From the NCBI GenBank assembly GCA_910575405.1, contig CAJTER010000020.1, positions 17,841 through 81,840 of the forward strand: DNA of 64,000 nucleotides, given 5' to 3'. A program made the translations under genes and the position numbers. Under the pieces are notes generated by a model. It searched no databases and was not told where the DNA came from. It saw nothing but the letters and a program-made list of their open reading frames with translations. The stretch is from Clostridia bacterium (GTDB lineage Bacteria; Bacillota; Clostridia; Peptostreptococcales; Anaerovoracaceae). Positions 26,123 through 35,369 of this stretch are shown piece after piece (position 1 is the stretch's first letter; every line of letters starts with the position of its first letter).

Positions 26123-26824
26123 CTATTTCTTTTTTTTCTTGAGTATGCCTCGTTTTTCTACCCAGCCTTCCAGTACTTTCCCCTTGGACCTGGCCACATA
26201 CAGAGCTCCGCCGGGTATATCATGGGTCACCGTACTTCCTGCCGCCACATAAGCGCCCTCTTCCACCACTACCGGGGATACCAGATTGCTGTTGCACCCG
26301 ATAAAGGCTCCGTCTTTGACTGTAGAACGATATTTCTGGCTGCCGTCGTAATTGACAAATACAACACCGCACCCCAGATTTACGTTCTTTCCCACATCGG
26401 AATCGCCGATATAGGTCAGGTGGGAAGCCTTTGCTCCATCGCCCATAGAGGAATTTTTAACCTCTACGAAATCGCCCACCTTGCATTCGTTTCCGATTTT
26501 GCTGCCCGGCCTGAGATAAGCAAAGGGGCCTACCTTTGTGCGCTCCCCTATCCGGCTTTCCAAAATAACCGAGCTTTGTACTTCCGTGCCGCTGCCTACA
26601 AAAGAATCCACAATCCGACTGTTCTGCCCGATAACGCAGTTTTCGCCGATGGTTACATCCCCCTCCAGCACTACGCAGGGGTAAATCACAGTTCCTACCC
26701 CGATTGTTACGCTTTCGTCAATGTAGGCTGCTCTCATATCAATAAACCTGACGCCATTTTCCAGATGCCTCAGATTGATCTCCATGCGCTTTTTTTCCAT
26801 GGCCTCATATTCCTGTAAATTCAT
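26123..26824 (-). CDS. Stand-alone GlmU-type left-handed beta-helix acetyltransferase
   Basis: 233 residues, half the length of GlmU. It starts where the linker of GlmU would be (MEINLRHLENGVRFIDMRAAYID). It then runs through hexapeptide repeats to the acetyltransferase active site (GPFAYLRPGSKIGNECKVGD, FVEVKNSS, SHLTYIGDSDVG, CGVVFVNYDGSQKYRSTV). The N-terminal uridyltransferase domain with its GxGTRM motif is absent here. It probably acetylates glucosamine-1-phosphate, with the uridyltransferase step supplied by another gene. Its place next to prs and murC is where full glmU usually lies. Confidence 0.85.
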   Translation of the reverse strand: MNLQEYEAMEKKRMEINLRHLENGVRFIDMRAAYIDESVTIGVGTVIYPCVVLEGDVTIGENCVIGQNSRIVDSFVGSGTEVQSSVILESRIGERTKVGPFAYLRPGSKIGNECKVGDFVEVKNSSMGDGAKASHLTYIGDSDVGKNVNLGCGVVFVNYDGSQKYRSTVKDGAFIGCNSNLVSPVVVEEGAYVAAGSTVTHDIPGGALYVARSKGKVLEGWVEKRGILKKKKK

Positions 26825-26859
26825 TCAAACCTCCTGAATCCATCCTTCTGAACCAACGA

Positions 26860-28248
26860 TTAACGGCTCCGATCCTTTTCCAGAATCAATTCGCCGGCCT
26901 TATAAATATCTCCGGCTCCCATGGTGAGGATCAGATCGCCCTCACTGGCATTATTGTATACAAAGCTTGCGATATCTTCAAAGGTTTCAAAGAAATACGC
27001 ATCCTTGCCCGGAGAAGCTTCTTTTATTTTGTCCACCAGACCCTTTGAGCTGATTTTATAAATATTCTTTTCCCTTGCTGCGTAAATTTCCGCCAAAATC
27101 ACCTTGTCCGCTTCTGCAAAGCTTTCCGCGAACTCATCAAAGAGAGCCATGGTTCTCGTATAAGTATGCGGCTGGAAAAGGCACCAAAGCTGGTTGTGCT
27201 TCATATTCCGCACCGCAGAAAGGGTGGCCTTGATTTCCGTCGGATGGTGAGCGTAATCGTCGATGATTTTAATACCGTTTGACGTAACTCCCATAACGTC
27301 AAATCTTCTCTGGGTTCCTGTGAATACCGCAAGTGTTTTTACAATATCCTCCGGAGAAACTCCCAGTATGTGGCAGCAGGCAAAGGCGGCCAGAGAGTTG
27401 AGGATGTTGTGCTCTCCCGGAATAGCCAGCTGAAGGCTGCACAGCGCCTGCCCCCCGTGATTTACCTTAAAGTCCGGCAGTCCGTCCGCATTAAAGGTAA
27501 TATCGCTCACATAGTAGTCGCAGCTTTCATTAAATCCAAAGGTTATGACATTGGGCCGGTCCTTTACAACGCTGTTTACAAAAGGATTCGCGTCATAAGC
27601 AATAATAGTCCCGTCCTCAGGAACGAGAGAAGCGAACTGCTCAAAGGAATTCGCGATATGCTCGATATCCTTAAAATAATCCAGATGATCCGAATCAATA
27701 TTTAAGATAATTTCAATTTTCGGTTTCAGGGACAGGAAGCTGTCCATATACTCGCAGGCCTCTGTGACAAAGTGACCGCTGCCGCCTACCCGGACGTTGC
27801 CTCCGATCTCCGATAAGTTGCCGCCTACCAGTACCGTCGGATCCTTTCCCGCGTTTTTGAGAATTAAAGAAACCATAGAGGTTGTCGTCGTTTTTCCGTG
27901 AGTCCCGGAAATCGCAATACTGCTGTCGTACTCACTCATCAGGAGCCCCAGAACCTGTGCCCTGGATGCCGTGGGGATGTCTAATTCCTTTGCTCTTACA
28001 AGCTCCGGATTATCGCCGCCTACTGCCGCGGAATAAACAACCAGATCCGCTCCTTCTACGTTCTCTGCTCTATGGCCTGTAAATATATGGGCTCCATCGG
28101 AAGCGAGCCTCTCGGTTATGTCACTTTCCCTCATATCAGAGCCTGTAACCTTATATCCTCTGTCTATTAAAATCTCCGCAATGGCAGAAAGGCCGATGCC
28201 TCCGATTCCAATGCAGTGTATTTGCTGACAATCAGCTAATTTGACCAT
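26860..28248 (-). CDS. murC: UDP-N-acetylmuramate--L-alanine ligase
   Basis: 462 residues. Motifs include the UDP-binding GIGGIGLSAIAEILIDRGY, the ATP loop GTHGKTTTTSMVSLIL near residue 113, FEQFASLVPEDGTIIAYDAN, and DDYAHHPTEIKATLSAVR near 335. It attaches the first alanine of the peptidoglycan stem in the cytoplasm. It is the first gene of the minus-strand block running through the GlmU-like gene, prs, pth and mfd, and divergent from spoVG. Confidence 0.97.
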   Translation of the reverse strand: MVKLADCQQIHCIGIGGIGLSAIAEILIDRGYKVTGSDMRESDITERLASDGAHIFTGHRAENVEGADLVVYSAAVGGDNPELVRAKELDIPTASRAQVLGLLMSEYDSSIAISGTHGKTTTTSMVSLILKNAGKDPTVLVGGNLSEIGGNVRVGGSGHFVTEACEYMDSFLSLKPKIEIILNIDSDHLDYFKDIEHIANSFEQFASLVPEDGTIIAYDANPFVNSVVKDRPNVITFGFNESCDYYVSDITFNADGLPDFKVNHGGQALCSLQLAIPGEHNILNSLAAFACCHILGVSPEDIVKTLAVFTGTQRRFDVMGVTSNGIKIIDDYAHHPTEIKATLSAVRNMKHNQLWCLFQPHTYTRTMALFDEFAESFAEADKVILAEIYAAREKNIYKISSKGLVDKIKEASPGKDAYFFETFEDIASFVYNNASEGDLILTMGAGDIYKAGELILEKDRSR

Positions 28249-28438
28249 TGTCTGTTCCTCCCTAAGTCAATTATAAAACGATTATACCATAATTACACAA
28301 AAAAATGCGTTGTATTTGACAAAAAAATAAAAAGCAACCAGGATTCCCGAAAGCTCTGCCCGCGGCCTGAAAAAACGCCGCAATCCGACATAAAATGCCG
28401 CAATCCTCCCGAAATAGTCAGATTTTTTCTAAAAATCC

Positions 28439-28467
28439 TTGTAAAATCTTTATAGTTTGTGTATAAT
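28439..28467 (+). promoter_or_regulatory. Sigma-A type promoter of spoVG
   Basis: TTGTAA and TATAAT are separated by 17 bp, 64 nt before the spoVG ATG. Two copies of GCCGCAATCC lie just upstream, within 28370-28410. Confidence 0.7.
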
Positions 28468-28530
28468 TACATTATAAGTGTACTTCTTAAAACACTTATT
28501 CAATTTGTCGGAGAGGGTGGTAACTGAAAA

Positions 28531-28821
28531 ATGAACATAACAGATGTAAGAGTTCGTAAAGTAAACGACGAGGGAAAGATGAAAGCGGTTGTATCGATCA
28601 CGTTTGATGATGAATTTGTGGTACACGACATCAAGATTATTGAAGGGCAGAATGGTTTGTTTATTGCAATGCCCAGCCGAAAAATGGGAGAAGGCGATTT
28701 TCGCGATATCGCACATCCCCTTGTTTCTGAGACAAGAAATAAAATCAAAGAGGCTATTTTTGCAGAGTACGAAAAGGTTCTGGCAGAAAAGAATGCTATG
28801 GAATTGACGACAGAGGAATAA
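28531..28821 (+). CDS. spoVG: SpoVG family RNA/DNA-binding regulator
   Basis: 96 residues, standard length, beginning [20 protein letters not shown], with the central [20 protein letters not shown] and [17 protein letters not shown] of the family. SpoVG binds nucleic acid and affects septation, sporulation and surface genes. GGAGAGGGTGG lies upstream of the ATG. It is a single gene with its own promoter and a strong terminator. Confidence 0.97.
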   Translation: MNITDVRVRKVNDEGKMKAVVSITFDDEFVVHDIKIIEGQNGLFIAMPSRKMGEGDFRDIAHPLVSETRNKIKEAIFAEYEKVLAEKNAMELTTEE

Positions 28822-28859
28822 GTATACAACAGCATCATCCGGTTATGTAATCTCAGCCC

Positions 28860-28889
28860 AAAAGCTATCGCCAGGCGATAGCTTTTTTT
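28860..28889 (+). terminator. Intrinsic terminator of spoVG
   Basis: AAAAGCTATCGCC pairs with GGCGATAGCTTTT, followed by a T-run. The A-run on the other side makes it usable in both directions, also ending the DUF3237 operon. Confidence 0.92.
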
Positions 28890-28912
28890 ATTGTCTTGTT
28901 ACAGACTGGATT

Positions 28913-29392
28913 TTATTTTACCATATAGGCGTCATATACGATGGTCCACTCGTCTTTGCACCCGAGGACCGCAAAGCAGCAGGCTCCGTTAAGCCACTGG
29001 TACCGCTGGTCTCCAGTTTCAAACAGCAAGTGCTGGCGGAAATAGTAATCGGCCGGATCCACGTATTCGCCCCGCTCCATTGCCGCGTCCTGCTCAGGTT
29101 TGATGACGGCCCTGCCGATGGTTATCAGGGATATGAGGGCGCCGTCGTCTGTTTTTAACAGGTATCTGGTATTGAGCTCATTGACGGTTTCATTGTAGAG
29201 CAGGCCCCAGTCAGCGCCCAGATTCATAATTTGGCCGTTTATGACCCCTTCAAAGCTGCCTCCGGTGATGGCCACAATTTCCTGATATCCGCTTCCGATC
29301 TCTCCCAGCGGGTATGTATCGCCCAGTAGGACCTGGGCGAGGAACAGCTTTTCAAAGCCCGGCAGAGGCAGCTGGTAATCGGCTAATTTCAT
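28913..29392 (-). CDS. DUF3237 family protein
   Basis: 159 residues from the ATG at 29392. The family pattern is clear: QVLLGDTYPLGEIGSGYQEI, VAITGGSFEGVINGQIMNLG, ADWGLLY. This small beta-barrel family often accompanies aromatic or amide catabolic genes, but its activity is unknown. The start lies right at the stop of the upstream amidohydrolase, so it is the last gene of the AraC-linked operon. Confidence 0.85.
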   Translation of the reverse strand: MKLADYQLPLPGFEKLFLAQVLLGDTYPLGEIGSGYQEIVAITGGSFEGVINGQIMNLGADWGLLYNETVNELNTRYLLKTDDGALISLITIGRAVIKPEQDAAMERGEYVDPADYYFRQHLLFETGDQRYQWLNGACCFAVLGCKDEWTIVYDAYMVK

Positions 29393-29393
29393 C

Positions 29394-31064
29394 TTACAAT
29401 TCCCCCTGTACAAGCTTGCCCTCAAACATTACAACTTCCGCTTTGATCTTGTGGATTTCTTCCGGCTCCACTTCAAAAATATTATCACTCAAAATGCATA
29501 AATTGGCCCGTTTCCCTGTTTCCAGGCTGCCGGTTTTATCGGCAATCCCCATTCCCAGCGCGTTGTTGATGGTATAGCCCTTGAGCAGGTCTTCAATGGA
29601 AAGGCATTCGCAGGCAGGCTCCCGGATTTCTCCATCACAGCCAATTCCGCGCCTTGTGTGGCCCACCTGAATTCCGGCCAGCGGCTCGGCCTCAGGCAGG
29701 CTTTCCTCATCCACAATGTCGGCGGAAAAGTTGACAATCGCACCGGACTCGATTATTTCATTAAAAGCATACATGGAATTGTAGCGGGCTTCTCCCAGGT
29801 ATTTTTTCGCGCCGTCGCCAAATGCGCCTCCTGCCCAGATAGGGGTAAAGTTGATATATACGCCCAGCTCGGCCGCGCGGCGCCTGTCATGGGGGTGAAC
29901 CAGCTCGCAGTGAAGCAGGCTGACCCGAATGGTGAATTCCCGGCCCTCCGCTTTTTCTTTTTTCTGAGCGCGTTCAACCGCATTGAGGGCTGTACGGAAG
30001 GAGCGATCTCCCACCAGATGGATCTGAATGCTGAGGCCTTCCTGGTTGAGCCGTTCAAATACTACGGTCAGCTGGTCCTCGGACATATTGATTTTGCCGA
30101 AATTGTTGGGATCGCTGACAAATGGCTCGATGACCGCTCCGGTTCCCAGTTCATTCGTTCCATCCAGAAAGTATTTGATGCTGTCCACGCATATGAATTC
30201 ATCGCTGTATTGTTTCTGCCATTCCTTGGCCGTGCGGATCACATCTTCCAGTTCGGAAAATTGATTGAGGAGCGGCATGGTATGGTAATAATGGTTCAGG
30301 CGTCCCTGCTTTTCCAGTTCCTTCAGACCTTTGAACACTTCCTCGGAATCAGAAAAGCCGTCATGCAGGCCGCATATTCCGTAGTCCGTCATTTTCTCCA
30401 GCACCGGAGCTAGGGTTTCCGGATCTGCCTCTGACGGCGGATACCAGTTCAGTTTTTGGAACATTTTATCAATATCATGGCGGAATTCAAAGGCCCGTTC
30501 GCTGACAATGCCGTTTGGAACATTTCCTCCTTCAAAGCGCTCGTAGTTGCAGGAGGTGGCAGGGTCATAGGGGACCGTTTCGTCGATTTCCATCAGTTCC
30601 AGCATTTTGCTGTTTATGAGACATCTGTGAAAATTCATATCGCACAGCAATATGGGTCTGTCGGAAATATATTTGTCCATAAAATATCGATCCGCGTACT
30701 CGGCATCCATCAGATGAGTCGGGCAGGAGTAAGCGTATATGTAGGGAACTTCTCCCTTCGGGTGTTCTTCCGCATAGTCCTTTACAATATCCATGATTTC
30801 GTCGATGGACTGGTAGTCCTTTGATTCTAACAGCAGGCACCAAAGGGTTTTTGCCGTTGCCGCAATGTGAGTGTGACTGTCCAAAAAAGCGGGAATCATC
30901 ATCCTGCCGCCGGCGTCCACGTCCATCATGCCGGGTTCAAGCCTGCTTTGCTCATATGTCCCTACATAGTCGATGGTTTTGCCTTTTATCACAATACAGT
31001 CCGCCCAGGGCTGCCGACTGTCCGCCGTCCATATCCTGGAATTTTTTATCCTGTAATTCTTCAT
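29394..31064 (-). CDS. YtcJ-type amidohydrolase (amidohydrolase 3 family), second copy in the operon
   Basis: 556 residues from the ATG at 31064, with GGAGACAAGG upstream. The metal site H-x-H is in FLDSHTHIAATAKTLW near residue 65. QIHLVGDRSFRTALNAVERA and RVSLLHCELVHPHDRRRAAE supply further ligands, and the tail carries the beta-sandwich return (GMGIADKTGSLETGKRANLC). It is a cytoplasmic metal hydrolase of N-acyl or cyclic amide bonds; the substrate is unknown. It lies 17 nt after a paralogue of equal length, which suggests two steps or two stereoisomers of one pathway. Confidence 0.88.
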   Translation of the reverse strand: MKNYRIKNSRIWTADSRQPWADCIVIKGKTIDYVGTYEQSRLEPGMMDVDAGGRMMIPAFLDSHTHIAATAKTLWCLLLESKDYQSIDEIMDIVKDYAEEHPKGEVPYIYAYSCPTHLMDAEYADRYFMDKYISDRPILLCDMNFHRCLINSKMLELMEIDETVPYDPATSCNYERFEGGNVPNGIVSERAFEFRHDIDKMFQKLNWYPPSEADPETLAPVLEKMTDYGICGLHDGFSDSEEVFKGLKELEKQGRLNHYYHTMPLLNQFSELEDVIRTAKEWQKQYSDEFICVDSIKYFLDGTNELGTGAVIEPFVSDPNNFGKINMSEDQLTVVFERLNQEGLSIQIHLVGDRSFRTALNAVERAQKKEKAEGREFTIRVSLLHCELVHPHDRRRAAELGVYINFTPIWAGGAFGDGAKKYLGEARYNSMYAFNEIIESGAIVNFSADIVDEESLPEAEPLAGIQVGHTRRGIGCDGEIREPACECLSIEDLLKGYTINNALGMGIADKTGSLETGKRANLCILSDNIFEVEPEEIHKIKAEVVMFEGKLVQGEL

Positions 31065-31081
31065 TTTCCTTGTCTCCCGCT

Positions 31082-32767
31082 TTACAAAATTTCGCCTTTG
31101 AAAATGCATTGTTCGATTTTTGTGAATTCCAGCTCCATACTGTCTGTCGTGTCAAGGTTCCGATCCAGCACTAACAGATCTGCGGATTTTCCGGGCTCAA
31201 TGCTTCCTGTAATATGTTCCAGGAACAGCTCATAGGCGCCGGAACAGGTGTAGCTTTCGATCATTTCATCAAGACTCATGCAGTCAATGGTCTGGTTTTC
31301 GTCAGGCCCGCAGATAATGTCCTTATACGCTTCATAATCCGGCGCTGTTTTGGGATTTTTCCGCGTGACTCCCACTTGTATGCCGATGAATGGATTGAGG
31401 ACGGTCAGCACCGGAAAATCCGTACCTGAGGCAACTGTGACGCCTGCCCGCCTGATTCTTCCAATGGGGTATTGGTTCAGCACCCGCTCTCTGCCAAGGG
31501 CCGGGATGCCAAAGTTTTCCGCAAATCCGTCATACAGAGGCCAGGAGGGCTGCATGGAAGCGATAACTCCAAGGTCTGCCATGCGCTGCATATCGCTTTC
31601 GTCGATGTTCATAATGTGAGCGATAGCGTTTCGATTCCCCTCTGTTCCCTTTTTCTTTGCGAATTCAAAGCCGTCGAGGATTTGCCGGACAGCCGCGTCG
31701 CCCATACAGTGCACGTGAATCTGAAAACCAGCTCTGGAAAGCTTGAGAAAAGCGGACTGCAGTTTTTCATCTGTCCACTGGGAGCTGCCTCTGTAATCTT
31801 CGGGCAGACCATTTACTGCCAGAATTTCTTTTTCAAAGGGCTGGTTCATGTAAAAGCCAAAGGGGCCGTCGTCGCAGAAGAATTTAATGGTATTGATGCG
31901 GAAATCGTCGCCAACATCGTACTTCCCTTTTTGGGCGATCATCTCGTCGAACTGAGTCTCATCCTTTCCCGGATCAGCCAGCCAGGCGGCCCGCACACGA
32001 ATCTTCAGATCACCGGATTCAGCCAGCTGGTGATAGGCCTTCATGGCATTGTCGCTGGCGTAGGCGTCAAAAATGCCCATGATGCCGTTTGGCAGCGCAT
32101 ACTGGTTCTGAAAGGCGATAAGCCCTTCCTTATATTCTTCCACCGAAAAGTCCGCCAGCTCCAGGCCGTCAAACACAATATTGATTGCCTGCATTTCCTG
32201 GAAAAGTCCCGTTGGATTTCCCTGCGCATCGCGCTTCATGCCGCTGGAAGGATCCGGTGTATCGCGGGTTATGCCTGCCATTTCAAGGGCCTTGCTGTTG
32301 ACCAGCAGATAATGATGGTCATAGGAGCGCATGGTCATAGGCCTGTCGGGACAGATTGCATCAAGGTCTCTACAGGTGGGTTCGCCTTCCGGATCTTCCT
32401 GAAACTCCGCAGGATTCCAGCCTACCGTCCGAATGATGGGCGCCTCAGGGTTTTCCTCACAATATGTTTTCAGCTCAGCCATCATTCGGTCGATGTAGCT
32501 TTGCCGGTCTTCCTTTTCCCTCCTGTCAAACCCGTACATCAGCTTTGTTTTATAAAGCTCTGTACAGGAAGAGGAATGAATATGGGCGTCTACAAAGGCG
32601 GGGATCACGCTGTTTCCTCCGGCATCAATGATCCGGACGCCTTCACCTTCATATTCTGCCGTTTCTTCTGCTGCCGCAACAGCGATGATGGTCCGTTCCT
32701 TAATGACAATGCTGTCTTTATCTGAGGCAAATAGATTGCCGTTTTTTATAATCAGATCTGCTTTCAT
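31082..32767 (-). CDS. YtcJ-type amidohydrolase (amidohydrolase 3 family), first copy in the operon
   Basis: 561 residues from the ATG at 32767, with AAAGGAG upstream. The H-x-H pair is in FVDAHIHSSSCTELYK near 65. QIHVHCMGDAAVRQILDGFE and AIAHIMNIDESDMQRMADLG carry the other ligand positions, and SGTDFPVLTVLNPFIGIQVG holds the catalytic Asp region. It differs clearly from the downstream paralogue, so this is not a recent duplication. It follows the MFS transporter gene by 56 nt and shares its transcript. Confidence 0.88.
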   Translation of the reverse strand: MKADLIIKNGNLFASDKDSIVIKERTIIAVAAAEETAEYEGEGVRIIDAGGNSVIPAFVDAHIHSSSCTELYKTKLMYGFDRREKEDRQSYIDRMMAELKTYCEENPEAPIIRTVGWNPAEFQEDPEGEPTCRDLDAICPDRPMTMRSYDHHYLLVNSKALEMAGITRDTPDPSSGMKRDAQGNPTGLFQEMQAINIVFDGLELADFSVEEYKEGLIAFQNQYALPNGIMGIFDAYASDNAMKAYHQLAESGDLKIRVRAAWLADPGKDETQFDEMIAQKGKYDVGDDFRINTIKFFCDDGPFGFYMNQPFEKEILAVNGLPEDYRGSSQWTDEKLQSAFLKLSRAGFQIHVHCMGDAAVRQILDGFEFAKKKGTEGNRNAIAHIMNIDESDMQRMADLGVIASMQPSWPLYDGFAENFGIPALGRERVLNQYPIGRIRRAGVTVASGTDFPVLTVLNPFIGIQVGVTRKNPKTAPDYEAYKDIICGPDENQTIDCMSLDEMIESYTCSGAYELFLEHITGSIEPGKSADLLVLDRNLDTTDSMELEFTKIEQCIFKGEIL

Positions 32768-32823
32768 AAGCGTTATCACTCCTTTCGCTTCATTCAATCA
32801 AGTTTTTCATCAGCCAGCTGTAA

Positions 32824-34092
32824 TTACGCGGTATATTTGTTTCTTTTGGAAGCTGCGGCAGCTCTCATAATAGTAGCGACAGTTAATACTGCGGCCATGG
32901 CCAGCCAAGGGATCTTGTATCCGCCTGTCATATCAAACAGCATGCCGACTAAAGCTGCTCCGAAAATTCCGCCTACAGCGATTGCCATGTTCATATAGCT
33001 GATAAATTTGTACAGTTCTTTTTCTCCGCAAATGTGGGCCATGATGAGAGGAGATATGGTATTAACCGCAGGAACTCCAAACGCATAGAGGATGAGCGCA
33101 GGGTACATCAGTCCCGGAATGCCTCCCACCAGCGCATATCCTAAAACGGCAAGAGCAAAGCACGCGCAGGTTGCCGTTGCGCCCAGCCGAATACCGAATT
33201 TATCTGTCGCCCAGCCGATGATCAGATTTGTGCCGATCATTGCCACGGAAATCAGCGAGGAAAGAAAGGTGGCGAATGCGGGACTGATGCCTGCCATAAT
33301 GAGGGTCGGGATCCCGTGCTGCAGCTCAGAGCTTGAAGCCAGTACCAGCAGGATGCAGGAAATCAGCAGCACCCATACGGCAGGCTTTCTGAGACCCTCT
33401 TTTGCCGTATAACCGGGGAGCGAAAGTTGGCTGGCCTCTCCAGCCTGGGGAATTTCTTCACCATCGCCCATTCTGGCGATTCCCTTTTCAGCAGGGCTCC
33501 AGACTACCAGCTTTGCCATCAGGGGCAGGCAGATTAAAATTCCCACAGCGCAGAAAAGATATCCGCCTCTCCAGCCATAATGCATAATTACATAATTCAA
33601 AACATTGATAATTCCCATTCCAATCAGGGAAACGCCGGCAATATAAAAGCTCATTGCCTTTCCTCTCACTTTCGGCCCAAACCAATTGCTTACCAGAATC
33701 GTGCAGGGCGTCATCGTACAGGCGCCAAAGCAGATCCCCATGGGCACGGACAGAATGTAGAACTGCCAGATCGCCTTGCAGAAGGAAAATCCTACAAAGG
33801 ATAAAATTCCCAGAATTCCGGTGATCAGCATGATCTTCTTCATGTTATTTTTGTTAAGCTTCCTTGAAATAAAGTACAAGGTAATGATGTTCGCTACGGA
33901 TAGAATAGAAATATAAAAGGAAAATGCTCCCACCGGAATCCCCAGTTCTGTAGTAACGGGAAGCAAAAATACCCCGGATGTGGAAATAATTCCGTTATAA
34001 ATCAATGTGCCTATTAGCGCCGACATAATCAGAATATACCAGCCAAAATAGACTTTGCCGTTTTCGTCTCTCAATTTCATTTTGGTGTTCAT
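32824..34092 (-). CDS. MFS transporter (OFA/monocarboxylate-type) of the amidohydrolase operon
   Basis: 422 residues with about 12 membrane segments. The N-terminus reads YFGWYILIMSALIGTLIYNG; the motif between helices 2 and 3 is a modified MFS loop (YFISRKLNKNNMKKIMLITG). The form FGACTMTPCTILVSNWFGPK then VRGKAMSF is typical of OFA/MCT-like carriers of organic anions. GGAGG precedes the ATG at 34092. As first gene of the operon, it most likely imports the compound cut by the amidohydrolases. The divergent AraC gene probably controls it. Confidence 0.87.
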   Translation of the reverse strand: MNTKMKLRDENGKVYFGWYILIMSALIGTLIYNGIISTSGVFLLPVTTELGIPVGAFSFYISILSVANIITLYFISRKLNKNNMKKIMLITGILGILSFVGFSFCKAIWQFYILSVPMGICFGACTMTPCTILVSNWFGPKVRGKAMSFYIAGVSLIGMGIINVLNYVIMHYGWRGGYLFCAVGILICLPLMAKLVVWSPAEKGIARMGDGEEIPQAGEASQLSLPGYTAKEGLRKPAVWVLLISCILLVLASSSELQHGIPTLIMAGISPAFATFLSSLISVAMIGTNLIIGWATDKFGIRLGATATCACFALAVLGYALVGGIPGLMYPALILYAFGVPAVNTISPLIMAHICGEKELYKFISYMNMAIAVGGIFGAALVGMLFDMTGGYKIPWLAMAAVLTVATIMRAAAASKRNKYTA

Positions 34093-34261
34093 TTTGTTAC
34101 CTCCTTAAAAATTTTGTCTACCCCTTCGTCTTATGTATTTATCATAATATTCTTATTATTTCATAACAACCGTCGTTTTTTATAGCTATTCTTTATTTTA
34201 TTATAAGATTTGACTGTGGTTAATGATAAGTATACAATAGGGGCAGAGGGAGGTCACTTCT

Positions 34262-35227
34262 ATGCGAAAAGTCAGCAAAATTCTCGACATTGAGGAGCAG
34301 CCCATCAGTGGCATGGAGGATTCGCCTGTTCTGGTGGAAATCTACAGCATCCGGCATACTCCGGTACACGTTCACAGCTCTGCCGTAGAGCTCATATACT
34401 GCCTGGAGGGAAAACTGGATATTCACTGCAATCATGAATTTGTCACCTTGAAAAAGGGACAGATCTTTACAGTCAATTTTGAGGATATCCACTGCCTTTA
34501 TTCGGACAAAGACAATCTGGTAATCACACTGTACATTGACCTGAAAAAGCTGGAAAACCCTTGGGAATTCCTTCAGTTCGTTTATTTCGCCTGTGAGGAT
34601 AATTCCTGCCAGCCCTATCAGAGAAAGCCGCTGCAGCAGATCAAAAATATGGTACTGGCAACAGCGTATCTGTACACAAAAAAAGGGACTTTATCGGATA
34701 TGGAAGCATCTTCTGCTTCCAATAAGATTATCGCCATCCTGCTTGACTATTTTGACTGGTTCAATTATATCAACGTATATCCCAGCAGAAACGACGATAT
34801 CCGCGAGCGGTTTCAGGCCATTTCCGCTTACTGCCAGCTTAACCTGAGGCGAAAGCTGACCATTTCCGAGCTGGCGGAGACCGTACACATCAACGAAAAC
34901 TATTTGTCCCAGTTTATCCGAAAATCGCCCTACGGCAGCTTCAGCAACATGATCGGCTACATGCGGTGCTTCGCGGCCCAGAGGCTGCTACTGACCACTG
35001 AATTGTCAGTGATCGAAATCTCCAATCAATGCGGGTTTTCGGATGACAAGTATTTTTACAAGCATTTCAGACTGGCCTGGGGGAAGACGCCTACAGAGCA
35101 TCGCCAGTGGTACAGGGAGTATATCAGCAGTAAGGATGAAATCCATACAGTTTCCAATGAAGAGGCTTATAAGATTCTGGAACCTTACGCGGCAGAATAT
35201 TTTGCAAACCACATATTGCAAACTTAA
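34262..35227 (+). CDS. AraC family regulator, divergent from the amidohydrolase operon
   Basis: 321 residues. An N-terminal cupin-like sensing domain (VHVHSSAVELIYCLEGKLDI, FVTLKKGQIFTVNFEDIH) precedes the paired helix-turn-helix domain (RKLTISELAETVHINENYLS, then SVIEISNQCGFSDDKYFYKH and WGKTPTEHRQW). GGAGG lies 8 nt before the ATG. The 170-bp gap to the divergent MFS gene holds both promoters. It is likely an activator responding to the imported substrate. Confidence 0.92.
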   Translation: MRKVSKILDIEEQPISGMEDSPVLVEIYSIRHTPVHVHSSAVELIYCLEGKLDIHCNHEFVTLKKGQIFTVNFEDIHCLYSDKDNLVITLYIDLKKLENPWEFLQFVYFACEDNSCQPYQRKPLQQIKNMVLATAYLYTKKGTLSDMEASSASNKIIAILLDYFDWFNYINVYPSRNDDIRERFQAISAYCQLNLRRKLTISELAETVHINENYLSQFIRKSPYGSFSNMIGYMRCFAAQRLLLTTELSVIEISNQCGFSDDKYFYKHFRLAWGKTPTEHRQWYREYISSKDEIHTVSNEEAYKILEPYAAEYFANHILQT

Positions 35228-35235
35228 TATACCAG

Positions 35236-35302
35236 AAAAAAGAGGGCCGAAGAAACACTGCCCCAGTCCGGTGTGGCGCGGCATTTCTCCTGCCCTCTTC
35301 TC
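35236..35302. terminator. Bidirectional terminator between AraC gene and flavin oxidoreductase
   Basis: AAAAAAGAGGGC and GCCCTCTTCTCTTT form a long-looped stem between two convergent genes. Confidence 0.6.
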
Positions 35303-35369
35303 TTTCATTTCCTGTTTTTTTAAGAATACGGCCTTGCAATATGCTCCTGCCTATAGCCCCTGATATCTC

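Noticed and set aside
31472..32725. 417-codon plus-strand frame
   Set aside because: It is the shadow of the amidohydrolase gene on the opposite strand.
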